Origin: Basidiobolus meristosporus CBS 931.73
Lineage: Eukaryota > Basidiobolomycota > Basidiobolomycetes > Basidiobolales > Basidiobolaceae
Assembly (NCBI GenBank): GCA_002104905.1
Contig: MCFE01000188.1
Coordinates: 1-64,000, forward strand
Direction: 5' to 3'
Length of the DNA stretch: 64,000 bases
Positions 27,255-38,461 of this stretch are shown piece by piece. The stretch's first letter is position 1; the number at the start of each line of letters is the position of its first letter. The translations under genes and the position numbers were made by a program. The notes under the pieces were generated by a model. That model did no database searches and was not told where the DNA came from. It saw only the letters and a program-made list of their open reading frames with translations.

Positions 27255-28707
27255 ATGATTCATTCCAATAAAGTAAACGTGTTGGCGGGTGTAACAATAC
27301 TAAGCGCTTTTGTGAATACCATTGGTGCCTGTAAGTTGGGTGTTCTCGCTGCTATCCTACGCGTTTTCTAAAACCTCCACTTCTGTAGCTTGCTACTATG
27401 CCACTGATCCGGGTTGGTATGCTACCTCAAAATATCACTACCAGCTAGCAGTGTGCCCCCAGGGGTCTTCAAGTTCCATCCAGAGCACCATAAAATTCCC
27501 GGTTGAATATAAAATAGAAAGTATCCCCGGTGAATGCAACCCGATTGGCAATGGCGGTTTGCAATGCACCAGTTCCGGTGGGTTTCTCTCGTTTGACCTG
27601 TTCACGCCAGGGAATCTCAACGGCCAGCCAAGCGTCACGGTCATTGTCGACAAAGAGGAGTGTAAGTTCGCCACCTCTTGTTCCGCGGTCAGTGGTGATG
27701 GGCACAAGACCAAGTCCGGGATGATTAGTCTGGGACCGTTTGGAACGTATCCTAGAGCAGCAGCCATCGGCGGGTTGTGTGCGTTTTGTTTTGTAGTCCT
27801 TTGCGGAATTGTCTTGGTGTATAGACGGACTAGAATGTATAGGAGTAGGAGCTCCAGCGAACCAGCCCCACGAAGAAACTTCTGGCAAATCATCTGCGGC
27901 AAAACCCACCGAGAAACAGGGAGTAGATTCAAAAAAGCCAATGCTAGCAGCTCAAAAGCAATGCCCTTGAAAACTCACTCCCTCAAGAGGAAAGGCGATC
28001 TGGAGGAGGGAAATCCGGGCGCAGAAAATATCAAGTCGTTTGGGGAATTTTCGGTCAACGAGCTGGGCTCAGGCCTGAAAACCATCCCAAAAGCATCGGT
28101 AATAGCTAGCCACAAGGGTACCTCGACTGTAGACCGGTCAAACTCTCGTCGTGAGCCCCCATCAACTACCCGTTTGAAGTCTACAAAGCGCACTCGGCCC
28201 GAATCCGATCAACATCGCAATCACAACGAGACAACGGGTAGATCCAAGAACAAGGAATCCGTGTCGAACAGCAAGCCTGGACGAGCGAAGGATATATCAA
28301 AAAATTCGTCCGATACTAAGCCTCAAGCTCACTCTCATGCTCCAAAGCAAGGCGACGAACGAAAACATCGCACTGCTACTGCGAGAGAGGAAGAGATTGG
28401 TTCGGCTCCGAAGACTGCGAAACAATCCTCCAAAGCTTATGATCCGGACAACGTTCCTCTTGGGGCTCTTAAGTCAAAGTCTAAATCCCACACAGCTGCA
28501 GAAGAAGAATCCTCCTCTAACCAGGACGACACTCCACTTGGATTGTTACGACGGAACAAAACCCTTCATGTGGCCAACAGTTCAAGCAAGACCGACAATC
28601 CTCCGTTGAGAAAAGCACAAAGTGCCCGAGAACAAGCTAACCATCCTCGTAGCCGTGACTCGAGATCGGCAAATAAAACCACCAAGAGAGAGGGTGGTGG
28701 GGATTAG
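27255..28707 (+). CDS. Single-pass membrane protein with Cys-containing ectodomain, unknown family
   Basis: Two exons, 27255-27330 and 27389-28707 (58-bp intron, TTCTGTAG acceptor), 464 residues. An in-frame upstream ATG at 27207 would add 16. The N-terminus looks like a signal peptide (VLAGVTILSAFVNTIGAS), followed by an ectodomain of about 130 residues with Cys pairs (CYYATDPGWYATSKYHYQLA, then CNP, LQC, EECKFATSC). A membrane helix follows (AAIGGLCAFCFVVLCGIVLV) with a basic stop-transfer YRRTRMYRSR, then a long Ser/Lys/Arg-rich, probably disordered cytoplasmic tail. The shape recalls fungal cell-wall stress sensors, but there is no WSC signature and I do not assign a function. Confidence 0.7.
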
Positions 28708-28763
28708 CTCCAATCCAGTCAAATCCCAGTACCCAGAGCATTCATTAAAGTGTATTCACATAA

Positions 28764-28800
28764 CATAACGTAAACCATAACGTAAACCATAACGTAAACC
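28764..28800. repeat. Three 12-bp tandem repeats
   Basis: The unit CATAACGTAAAC is repeated three times head to tail, followed by an (AAT)n run, just after the membrane-protein gene and about 150 bp before the PIG-O start. Confidence 0.85.
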
Positions 28801-28947
28801 AAATAATAATAATATTATGTTGACTGAAACTACGTAATTTGATGAGTTTCTTATCTACGGATGATTCCACCAACAGGATTTCTTTTCCTCAGTCACGGTT
28901 TGATACAGATACGAGTCCCTTCTCGCTGAGAGCGTAACGTCCCTCTG

Positions 28948-31900
28948 ATGAATACGAAAGCGGTGAATAGCGCGGGTCCTTCCGCGCCGAACAAAGCTCC
29001 AGAGGAACCCTGGATAAAAGTGTACAAGAAATACATTCTTGTGATTGCGTTGTGTATATGGATTTTATTGACTCATATCGGCGGGATATACTTGTTCACT
29101 CGCGGCTTCTTGCTTAGTCGAAAGATTCTAGAGAACAAGAGTGAATGTGAGGTTTCCCCCCTCACCGGGCCCTCCTCTGACATGGCTAATCCCGAAGTTT
29201 GCTGGCACAAGCCAGCATTTAAGAAGGCGGTTGTGATTCTTGTGGACGCACTGAGGTTCGATTTTGCGGTTTTTAACGAGACTAACAGCGAGCCCGCCTT
29301 CTACCAGAACAAGCTGCCCATATTAGAGAGATACTTGAGCGAACAACCCGACAACTCTTTCCTTTTCCAATACATTGCCGATCCACCCACCTCGACCCTG
29401 CAAAGACTGCAGGCATTAACCACTGGAAGTCTGCCAACCTTCATCGATGTTGGTAACAACTTTGCCGGCTCGGCCTTACTTGAAGACAACCTTATGGAGC
29501 AATTGAAGAACCAAGGGAAGCGCATTACCTTCATGGGAGATGACACCTGGGTCAGCATCTTCCCCGAGGTGTTCCGACCGAATCACACCTTCCCCTTTCC
29601 CTCATTTAACGTTTTCGACCTGCACACAGTAGATAATGGGATTCTCTCCAGACTGAAGGATACGATCGATGGAGACGAGTGGGACGTGCTTATCGCCCAC
29701 TTTCTGGGAGTTGATCATTGTGGCCATCGGTACGGCCCGAACCACCCATCCATGGGCCAGAAGCTCACCCAAATGAACCAAATGATTGCCACCACTCTGG
29801 AGCAAATTGACGATGAGACCATCGTGCTTATTATGGGGGATCACGGGATGGACGCAAAGGGAGACCATGGCGGAGACAGTCCGTTGGAGGTCGAGTCGAC
29901 ATTGTTTGTACACTTCAAGAACGCGGAGGGGCAGAGACAGCTGTTGAACGAGGTGCATGCGGCCCTCAAGAGCCTGGATGCTCAAGAGGAGGACTGGAGC
30001 TCCTACACACTGGACTATGATCGGCCACATCGCACAATCCCCCAAATCGACTTTGTGCCTACGCTCTCCCTCCTTCTGGGGATCCCTATTCCTTTCAACA
30101 ATCTCGGAACGGTGATCCCCGAGCTGTTTGTGCATTCGGAGGATGGCTCCGTTGGCCAAGGGCTGGCGAACCTGCTAGAGGTCACGCAGGTCAACGCACA
30201 CCAAGTGTATCAGTATGTCCATGAATACGCCCGCTTCTCGGCCGCATTCTCGTCTGACGTCCTCGGCGAGTTAGACACCCTGTTCAAGAACGCCGAGGCT
30301 GCTTACGCGAAGTTGGGCCAGGGCGCAATCACCGCTGACGATTTCCGGAGCGTCTTTGTGCTCTACCACATGTTTCTTCGGTTCACTCTCAAAGCCTGTC
30401 GTCATATCTGGGCTCAGTTCGACCTCACGCTAATTTCAATCGGGGTCGGGGTTCTCTTGGGCGGGCTTGCGTGTATATTTATGCAGCTCCGTCGCAACGC
30501 TAGCCGCTCGATCTTCGAGGTCCAGAGAGGGACCCTCATCAACGTAGGTCTGGGCGCCTTTGCCGGTCTGTTTCTAGGGGCGGCGGGATTCTTGAGGTCG
30601 GTGCCCTTCCTTGCGACCGATCTGGACATCTCGGTGGGCGACTATTCGCTGATGGGCGCATGCTTCGGCTCGATACTCGGCTATCTATTCGACCTTGCGG
30701 TTGCCGGTTTCCCGGTGCAACTCACGCTGCCCACCTCTGCCACCTTCATTGGGCTGGTGTTCGCCGTGGCCCAGTGTCTGTTCTATACATCCAACAGCTA
30801 CATTGTTCAGGAGGACAAGATCATCCTGGCTATGCTGCAGACGTTCGGAGCAATCGTGCTGTTTCGCGCCTTCTCGATCAACGATGTAGAATCCCGCCTG
30901 AGGCTGATCTTGTTCTCCACCACATTCCTGATCATCAACAGAATTACCGGATATTCCACCATCTGTCGCGAGGAGCAGGCGCCTTATTGCGTAGCAACAT
31001 TCTATTCCGAAGAGACCTCCACCGTGTCCTCGCCCCTGGTGATTGCCATCCACTTTGCGTTTTCAGTCGTAGTCCCGTACATCTTCAAGGAGATCTACAA
31101 CCGCACCAGGAACTTCAACGACACCGCGGTCATCTGGCTGAGCTACGGTCTGCGCTGCGGCCTGCTGATCTCGTCGACATACTGGGCATTGGAGACGGCC
31201 GAGACTGCCAGTGGCACCAGCTATGCCTTCTTGAAGCTGCTCACCATTCGGTTTGGATTTGGCATCGCGCTGGTGGTTGGCGTTAGTTGCTGGTACACCA
31301 ACCCAGTGTGTGTGGATGTCAAGGTGATCAACACCCCCACTGAATCGGGCGCGCCAAACCGGACAGTGGTGGTGTTCGGATACTCCAACGCTTTCGGAAC
31401 GGCGTACTTCCTCTTCGTCACTGTTGTCTATCTCTTCCTTGTGATGGTGCAGCGACCCATGGGCGGCATCATGCTTGGTTTGGCCATGGTCCAGCTTGTC
31501 TGCACCTTAGAGATCTTCGATCTGGCTCGTGACCACAAAATCTTGAGTGGATCGGACATGAGCCACCCACTTCCATACCCAGGCTTCCTGGAGGCATGCA
31601 TCTTTGGCTTGCTAGGGCTCCTCTACTTCTACGCCACCGGCCACCAAGCCACCCTACCATCTATCCAATGGTCCATCGCACTGGTCGGTCTGAATGAGGT
31701 CAACTACTTCATCTCGCCAATCCTGGTGTTCTGCAACACGTTTGCCGCGCCCATCCTGTTCTCCCTCGCCGCCCCGTTGGTGGTTTTCTGGAAGGTGCCC
31801 CCGAACACCAAGACCACGCTGGCGTTCTTCAGCACCCTTGGCAGACTTGTTTTCCATCACTTCCTCTACATGAACCTGGTCACCCTGGCCATGGTTGTTG

Positions 31901-32079
31901 CCGTCGCTTGCTTCCGAAGACACCTGATGGTCTGGAAAGTGTTCGCCCCGAGGTTTATGCTCGCCGGCGTGACCCTGATCACGTGGGAGGTGGTGTTGGT
32001 GGTGCTTGGCCTCGTCTTTGTGGGCTACAAAACTCTGAACGAGGTGCGAACCTTCTTCGGTGTGAGCGGCTATCAATAA
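28948..32079 (+). CDS. GPI13: GPI ethanolamine phosphate transferase 3 (PIG-O/GPI13 type)
   Basis: Intronless, 1,043 residues, the usual size of this family. An N-terminal signal anchor (residues about 29-51) precedes a lumenal alkaline-phosphatase-like domain: VVILVDALRFDFAVF with the metal-binding Asp at residue 100, ALTTGSLPT with the Thr nucleophile, HFLGVDHCGHRYGP and LIMGDHGMDAKGDHGG. The C-terminal half has roughly a dozen membrane segments. Known role: transfers phosphoethanolamine to the third mannose of the GPI precursor in the ER, the bridge through which proteins are later attached. The PIG-O subgroup (rather than PIG-N or PIG-G) is chosen from GVDHCGHRYGP and overall order; moderately sure. 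The first Met follows a stop-containing leader. Confidence 0.93.
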   Translation: MNTKAVNSAGPSAPNKAPEEPWIKVYKKYILVIALCIWILLTHIGGIYLFTRGFLLSRKILENKSECEVSPLTGPSSDMANPEVCWHKPAFKKAVVILVDALRFDFAVFNETNSEPAFYQNKLPILERYLSEQPDNSFLFQYIADPPTSTLQRLQALTTGSLPTFIDVGNNFAGSALLEDNLMEQLKNQGKRITFMGDDTWVSIFPEVFRPNHTFPFPSFNVFDLHTVDNGILSRLKDTIDGDEWDVLIAHFLGVDHCGHRYGPNHPSMGQKLTQMNQMIATTLEQIDDETIVLIMGDHGMDAKGDHGGDSPLEVESTLFVHFKNAEGQRQLLNEVHAALKSLDAQEEDWSSYTLDYDRPHRTIPQIDFVPTLSLLLGIPIPFNNLGTVIPELFVHSEDGSVGQGLANLLEVTQVNAHQVYQYVHEYARFSAAFSSDVLGELDTLFKNAEAAYAKLGQGAITADDFRSVFVLYHMFLRFTLKACRHIWAQFDLTLISIGVGVLLGGLACIFMQLRRNASRSIFEVQRGTLINVGLGAFAGLFLGAAGFLRSVPFLATDLDISVGDYSLMGACFGSILGYLFDLAVAGFPVQLTLPTSATFIGLVFAVAQCLFYTSNSYIVQEDKIILAMLQTFGAIVLFRAFSINDVESRLRLILFSTTFLIINRITGYSTICREEQAPYCVATFYSEETSTVSSPLVIAIHFAFSVVVPYIFKEIYNRTRNFNDTAVIWLSYGLRCGLLISSTYWALETAETASGTSYAFLKLLTIRFGFGIALVVGVSCWYTNPVCVDVKVINTPTESGAPNRTVVVFGYSNAFGTAYFLFVTVVYLFLVMVQRPMGGIMLGLAMVQLVCTLEIFDLARDHKILSGSDMSHPLPYPGFLEACIFGLLGLLYFYATGHQATLPSIQWSIALVGLNEVNYFISPILVFCNTFAAPILFSLAAPLVVFWKVPPNTKTTLAFFSTLGRLVFHHFLYMNLVTLAMVVAVACFRRHLMVWKVFAPRFMLAGVTLITWEVVLVVLGLVFVGYKTLNEVRTFFGVSGYQ

Positions 32080-32602
32080 CAACTGTTGTGCATTCAGTGT
32101 ACATTAATAAAATAGATTTCTCAATTCATGCTGATTCCCATATGTGCCCACTCAGCTCCCTGTACTAATGTATGCAGCAGTGTTATTGAGCAGATGTGCG
32201 GTTGGCAGGCGAGGACATCATGCGAATGGTGGGACATGACTGGCTCCGACTTTATCGGTTGATCGATCACACACGATGAATCGAACGTTGATCGATTCGT
32301 CGGAAGGATTGCACATGCATTGTCAATGTTTGGCGAACGAACAGGAATAATATACGGAATGTGTTCTTTTTGAAGCTTGTCCCTTGAGTGTTTGAGCTGT
32401 ACAGTGGTGAAGAAATGCCAAATTTCTTGATTTGTTAATCTTCCATAATCGTAAAGATTTCCCCATCTCAATTATTCTCACTCAAGCGATTCTTCGTAAT
32501 ACAGTGCCTACTTCTCATAGCTACTTTCGTGCCCCCCTCTACGTACAAACCTATCGTATATACCTAGCCCAGTGTGTGTAGATCGCTCAGACTCGGATGC
32601 AA
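32080..32602. other. Intergenic region between GPI13 and CLASP genes
   Basis: No gene is seen. An AATAAA at 32107-32112 (TTAATAAAATAG) follows the GPI13 stop and is a likely polyadenylation signal. Confidence 0.5.
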
Positions 32603-35600
32603 ATGTCTGCGCCCTTCGAGCTAGACGACTTTCTCTCAAACCTGAAAAACCCTGGTATGCTAGCGATGTTCTTGAACTGTCCATAGCCTTGCTCATGCTC
32701 ATGCTCCTTACCTTGTTTCCAAACACTGGCCATACCCATCAGTCCTTGATAAGAAGATCTCAGCACTCTCCACTTTTGAACAAGCCAGCCGTGACTCAAA
32801 ACAAGAGTACGAGGTATGTGGTGCAATAAAATGCTTTGGTTCACCGGTGGTCTAAGTGCAGGCCGTTGTTTTCCTTTAGTCTAAGCAACTCGATGAGGCA
32901 GTCCAGGTGCTAATTCATACGGTGAAGTCCCCGCAAATGAATCTATGTCTTGCGGGGCTCGCCGCTGCTGGGGCCCTTCTGTATCAGTTCGAAGTTTATC
33001 ACCCGACGCTTTTGAAGCCCTATGCACCCCTACTCTTCCCCCATCTCCTTGATCGCCTTGGCGATTCAAAGGAAAAGGTCAGAGAAGGGGCGCTTACTGA
33101 GCTGGTCAACTTGTGGAGGTTGACCGGTGCCTCCCCTGACATTCAGAGCACTCCGCAGAAAGCTCAAAGCAAAGCCACCACCGCTGTCGGGGTTTACTTT
33201 GAAAAAGAAATGAAAGCTCATGGATTCAATCATAAGACTTGGAGAGTGCGGGAGCAAGTAAGTTGCTTTTGGGTTCGAAAGTGAGCAAAGATTGCTAACT
33301 AGACCGATCTTCACTGGCTCTAGGTACTGTCATGGGTGGTGCAATGTGTCAAAACGGTTCCCGACTTCAGTCTCAAGCCGTATGTTCCCTTCATCGTGAA
33401 GCTTCTTGAGGACTCGCATGACCTGGTTCGAGAAGCCAGCAAAGAGACTTTAGTGACATTGTTTTCGTAAGCATCGCCCTACTACTATTCACTAGAACAC
33501 CCCAGCTAACCAGACACGAACTCTGCTCTTCACAGCTCGAGCTCCCAGCGGATGCGACATGATCTTGCCAAAGAACTCCAGAAAAACAACATCCGCGGCA
33601 CCATAGTTGATAGTATTTTGGGGAAAATTGAAGCCAACTCCAAAGTGATGGATTCCTCGTGCCAGGCTATCGAGACAGAGCAAGAGCCGCTTCAGAATCC
33701 TGCCCCTGATGACGGTATCGAACAAGAAAAGTGGGAGATCGGCTCGCATTCGACCACGACAGAGAGTGATTCCTTGCCACCACCCCATAGCAAAGAGCAT
33801 CCCGAGCCTAGCAGAGCACCCCAATCGACGGACGACGACGTCGATGTAGTGCATGTGTACAACTCCAAGGATCTTGAAAACGAGTTCTCTAACCTTGCAA
33901 CGGTTTTCAAAGGAAAAGAGACGGAAGATAACTGGGAGTCGAGAGATCGTGCTTGGCAAAGACTTCGAGGAATTATTCGAAGCGACGCACCCTCCAGATA
34001 CCAAAGCACCATGACCGGCGGCCTACGAAACAGCATGACGCTGATCCTAGACACTCTGCATAGTCTTCGGACGTCGTTGGCGTTGTCGACGCTCAATCTC
34101 GTCAAAGATCTGGCGGTGTTCTTGGGATCCATGTTGGATCCACACTTGGACCAGCTCCTTGCAAATCTTCTGAAGCTGAATACGCAGACCAAGAAATTGG
34201 TCGCGCAGGCCTCATTCGAAACCACCTGCGTAGTGCTTCGTATGACCTCGTACAATCATCGCACCACAAACACGATCACCATGGCAATGGGTGACAAGAA
34301 TGTGCAGCTTCGTGGGTTTGTTATCGGATACGTCAAGGTGCTTTTGGAGGCGTTCGGCGGCAGAAAGGAGGTGTTCGAAAAGAGCCATGGCGTTGATTCG
34401 ATCGAGAATTGTATACGCAAAGGTGTAAGCGATGCCAATCCTCAGGTGCGGGAAAGCAGCCGTGAGCTGTTCTGGGTGTTTTGGGAGCTGTGGAGGGGCA
34501 AAGGTGAGGCCCTAAAGAAATCCTTCGACCCCAGCACTCAGAAGCAGTTGATGCGTCTACGAGGCCACGAGGCGGTTGATGTCTCCAGATCCCAGACCCC
34601 GTCGATATCGGTTCAGAACCAGAGCTCCCGCACCAGATCCGGTCCTCGAATTGACATCACATCGCATGATGCCAAAGGCCCTGCCAAACGTAAAGCCAAC
34701 CAGAATGGTGGCCTCTCCCTGCCAAAGAGCCCGCTGCCCTCCAAATTGCCCTCCCCCACCAACATGAGCATCCCTCGCCTGGCCTCTCACGATGGCACAA
34801 CTCTATCCAGTCGCTCTGCCGAGAACAGCCTGACGTCCCCACAGCTTCATCCTAGGAGCATGTCTTCAATGTCGTTCAACAGAAGATGCGTTTCTCCAAA
34901 GCCTACCTCCCCTACTGTTGCCTCTCGCAGGGCTCAAACACCATCACTCTCTCCCCCATCCACCCATAGGCTGAGGGCAAAAACTCCCACCCTATCACCC
35001 CCAAGCGCCTTGAGGACTCTACGCTCCAGCACTCCCACGCTGACTCCACCCCGCAACACAGCTCGACCTCGTTCTCCTGGTGTAGCTTCACCAGTTGTAT
35101 CAGGCAGACGAACCCCTGGGATACCCTCACCAAGTCGACCACATACCCCTCACATATCTGGGCAGCGACCTGGCTCAACCAGGCCAATGACCCCTGGAAG
35201 CGTAGGAGTCGGGCCAAACCACAATCGGCCCAATACCCCGCAAAGCTCGTTATACGGGCGCTCGAGCACGCCTTTTAAGCTAGTGTCCCCTACCATCTCC
35301 ACCAAATCCAAACTTCCAAAACCTACCACGATTGCTCGTCCCGGAACCGTGTTCTCAAGACCCACCACCCCACAGACACTCCACCCATCCCCTCCGCCGT
35401 CGTCCACAGGATCATCATCTCCCCGTAGACGATTCGGAGCAGCAATACCCAGTCGTCTCGACTACCAATTGCGGAAGCTCTCGGTGATGGAGCAGTTGAA
35501 ACATAGTGACCATACCATCAGGACTGCGGGTATCAACAATCTGTATCACATGTATACTTCATCCCCCACCTCGACCGATACCACCCTGCCACCTGGAAAC

Positions 35601-37787
35601 AGCAAGTCACTGCCATCGCCACGGGTGCTCGCCCCTATTCTGCTGAGTCTGTTCAGCGACACACACCCCAAGGTAGTTGCGCAGCTTGTTAGGACAGAGG
35701 TGATGGATGTGATGACCCGGATCATTCCGCTAGAACAGCTCTTCCTGGCAGTTCTCAGCCAGAGCTTGTCTCTCTCCACGAACGATGACACCCAGATCAA
35801 CCACCCTGCCCTTCCCATGCTCAAAGCGATCGTGCCAGAAGACAGGGCCCTTGATATCCTGTGCATGACCCTTCAGATTCTCAAAACCCCTGGTGGTCTG
35901 CGGAACTCATCTCCCGCCCTAAGCAACATGACCACCGCAGAAAGGAAGAAGAGCGTGATACGTGTTCTGACCTGGATGGGGGAGATTGCTGAGCACGCGT
36001 TGATCTGGCAGAACGACCATATGCACGATGACGACGACGACGAAAGCGTCTTCCGAGACAAAACCAGCATCGGGGAAAAGGCCTACCTCTACTTCTCACA
36101 GGAGAAGAATATGCGCCACTACCTTTCCCGCATGCTTCCCTATCTAGGCTCCGTCCCTCCTACCGCCGCCACCTACCCACTGCTGATCGAGCTGATCAGG
36201 AAGCTGATGCAACTGGCACCGGACGTCTACTCCCAGTCCCTGATGGAATGCGAGCCACTGGTCGTCGACAAGCTAGAGATAGTGTTTGGCGACTCCACGC
36301 TGTACCCCGATCAAGACGCCTATCAAGGGAATGCTGGCATCAACATTGACGGTGGCTTCGTAACAGGGGCGGATGGTAAAGTGGAGGAGGTCGGCGACGA
36401 CAACTTGCTTGGCCTACGAAACTTTGTGCACGACCAGGACGCGCAACGCATCACCACCACCTCCAACATGCTCGCCAATCGTTTGGACGCAATCAAGCTG
36501 GTAACGATATCACTGGTTGCTGTAGCGGATCCGAACCGGCCACTTATCACCCTTTTCACCTGTAGGAATTGGAACGGGATGAGGATCAGTTCGCCTTGGC
36601 TCTTGAGGACCGCATGTCGTCATCCTCCAACGAGCTGGATTACTTTGGCAGCCCCACCAAGAGTATCCCCCAACCAACCCCAATGGCCGACTCCATCCCA
36701 ACCTACAGTCGCAAGTTGAGCGCATTCAGACCGCCAGATGAAGGTTAGTCATGGATACCATCTAAGCCACCGTGCGCAGCTGACCAATCTCTGTATATGA
36801 ACAGGCGCCACCACGCCCTTTCCACCATCGCTTAGCGATCGTTACCAGATGGTTGCTACACTAATTTCTCGTTTAGGAACCGGAAATGCCGACTCGTTCA
36901 CATTTAGAAAGCTCATCCGTGCCTCCAGGGAGACCTCCACCGAGGAAAACCCTAGGGAGGCGCACGAGGTTTGGGGACAGCATGGGATGTTCGACAATGT
37001 CATCACTGCCATCCTCAGCTTTTTGCAGGGCCCATATGTACGCACTACAGTATACACCTTCTCCCCTCGCTTCCTTCTAACCACGAACCCTTTCTAGCAT
37101 CCTGAGCAGAAGGAAAACTGCCTCCTGTTCGTTAAGCACCTGCTTACGAACCAAGCGGCCTTCTTCCAGCCCTACGTACGGGAGATCCTGAACCAACTGA
37201 TGGACTGTAGAGCGAACGAGTGGAACGAGGTAGGCAACCGGCTTTCATAGCGCACCCAGCCCATTCCCGATTAACTCGGTGGTTTTTAGGTTTGCAGCGC
37301 GGCGGAGGATGCTTTAGACACCTTCGTCATGTACATGGAACATCATATAGCATTGGAAGCAACCTCGGAATGGCTGGACAAAGCATTGACTATGGAGGAA
37401 ACCAATCCAGCCGCACACCAGGCCTGGTCTTCAGGGCCCAACCCTCTGGCAACCGCATTCGACATCATCTCTAGATTGATTCGTCGCTATTCCGAAGAGG
37501 AGACATCGAAATTGACGCAAAACGTTATGCCATTGGTTGTGAAGGTTCGCCCTCGTCAGTCGTATTAAATCCCTCACGAAGCTTGCTAACTTTGCGCCTA
37601 CCGTTGCTAGGGATTCCATGACGTTAGGCCGGAGGTGCGGAAGTCGGTGGTGGAGGTGGTTGTCTCGCTCTACGAAATGTGCGACCAGTCCGTGATAGAT
37701 GACTCCGTCATGCCCGACCTCACCTTGTCGCAGAGGAAACTGGTCACATCCTATCTGGAGCTGAGCGGGAGCCATAGGTTTCAATGA
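32603..37787 (+). CDS. CLASP/Stu1-type microtubule-stabilising protein, ten exons
   Basis: Exons: 32603-32654, 32743-32813, 32880-33257, 33324-33466, 33536-36500, 36566-36743, 36805-37037, 37098-37229, 37290-37544, 37611-37787; exactly 1,527 codons plus stop. The start MSAPFELDDFLSNL is set by phase with exon 2. N-terminal HEAT/TOG repeats (LKPYAPLLFPHLLDRLGDSK), a second TOG with NWESRDRAWQRLRGIIR, then a long Ser/Pro/Arg linker with TPxLSPP repeats and two SKLP motifs that resemble EB1-binding SxIP/SxLP sites, and C-terminal helical repeats (SVVEVVVSLYEMCDQSV, YLELSG). Family role: binds microtubule lattice and plus ends, promotes rescue, needed at spindle and kinetochore. The SKLP-EB1 link is inference. 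Confidence 0.88.
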
Positions 37788-37963
37788 TTGCCCACCATAT
37801 TGTAACATCCATTATTTCAAACATCAGTCTAACCGTCTGTAGAACAATCAAACCCCCTAATACTCTAACCAGCACCCAATATAATCCCACTTAGAGGACA
37901 TGAATCACCATCTCACCATCAAGCTAATTACCCCAAGTCGCCCCTCCAATCCCAATCAAGTGT

Positions 37964-37993
37964 CCCCTAACCCCAACCCAACCCTAACCCTAG
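37964..37993. repeat. Short interstitial CCCTAA-like tract
   Basis: Degenerate CCCTAA units (CCCCTAA, CCCCAA, CCCAA, CCCTAA, CCCTAG) lie between two housekeeping genes. It is too short to be more than an interstitial telomere-like patch. Confidence 0.6.
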
Positions 37994-38162
37994 ACCAAGA
38001 ACCATTTAGGAATACGATTTGCTCATCAGATTTGTGATGTAAATTACCACATTTGCCCGAAAGTTGCTATTACGAATAAAGTGTCAGCAAACAAGCCAAT
38101 CAGTGGCCGGAATCGCACCAATGTGCAAGCCAAATCGCCAGCCCAATCAAGGGGTGTTGTCA

Positions 38163-38229
38163 TTCAGGAACAAATTAGCCCATTCTTCGGAAATCGTTCA
38201 GGAACAAATTAGCAGATTCTTCGGAAATC
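38163..38229. repeat. 34-bp tandem duplication carrying TTCnnGAA sites, Hsp110 promoter
   Basis: Two near-identical 33-nt copies (38163-38195 and 38197-38229) each start TTCAGGAAC and end TTCTTCGGAAATC. TTCAGGAA is a perfect two-unit inverted heat-shock half-site pair. Confidence 0.8.
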
Positions 38230-38273
38230 AGGGGATTCACCCAAATGGAAATCCAAAATTCGGCGAGCACGAC

Positions 38274-38303
38274 TGAAGATTCCTGGTCTTTCTGGAAGGA
38301 TCC
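38274..38303 (+). promoter_or_regulatory. Six-unit heat-shock element upstream of Hsp110
   Basis: Six contiguous 5-bp units alternate in orientation: tGAAg, aTTCc, tGGTc, tTTCt, gGAAg, gATCc. Four are perfect nGAAn/nTTCn, one has one mismatch and one has two. This is the known binding pattern of trimeric heat-shock factor. It lies about 160 bp before the start codon of a heat-shock gene. Confidence 0.8.
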
Positions 38304-38461
38304 AACCCGACGGCGATTATATAGGTGGGGTTCTCTGCCAGGAGATTCCCTCGATCATTCCGCGGTCAACTTTTTTTTCGCCAAGTGGATTTTTTTTCCG
38401 TGTATATTTTCCCCTTGCTTCCGGTCCGTCTTTCCTTTGCTGCGTAGACTCCACTCACATC

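Larger units (their letters stand above)
37788..38461. other. CLASP 3' region and Hsp110 promoter
   Basis: No gene is present. It holds a CCCTAA-like tract, a 34-bp tandem duplication and a heat-shock element, listed separately. A CT-rich stretch immediately precedes the Hsp110 start, as in many highly expressed fungal genes. Confidence 0.6.

Noticed and set aside
27438-27941. 167-residue antisense frame under the membrane-protein ectodomain.
   Set aside because: No domain or start context; the sense frame has signal peptide, phase-matched intron and membrane helix.
30660-31286. 208-residue frame inside GPI13 (+1 frame).
   Set aside because: It lies entirely within the GPI13 membrane domain coding sequence, with Arg/His-rich composition typical of a shifted frame.
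34557-35407. Several Gly/Trp-rich antisense frames under the CLASP linker.
   Set aside because: They mirror the Ser/Pro-rich repeats of the sense strand and have no independent support.
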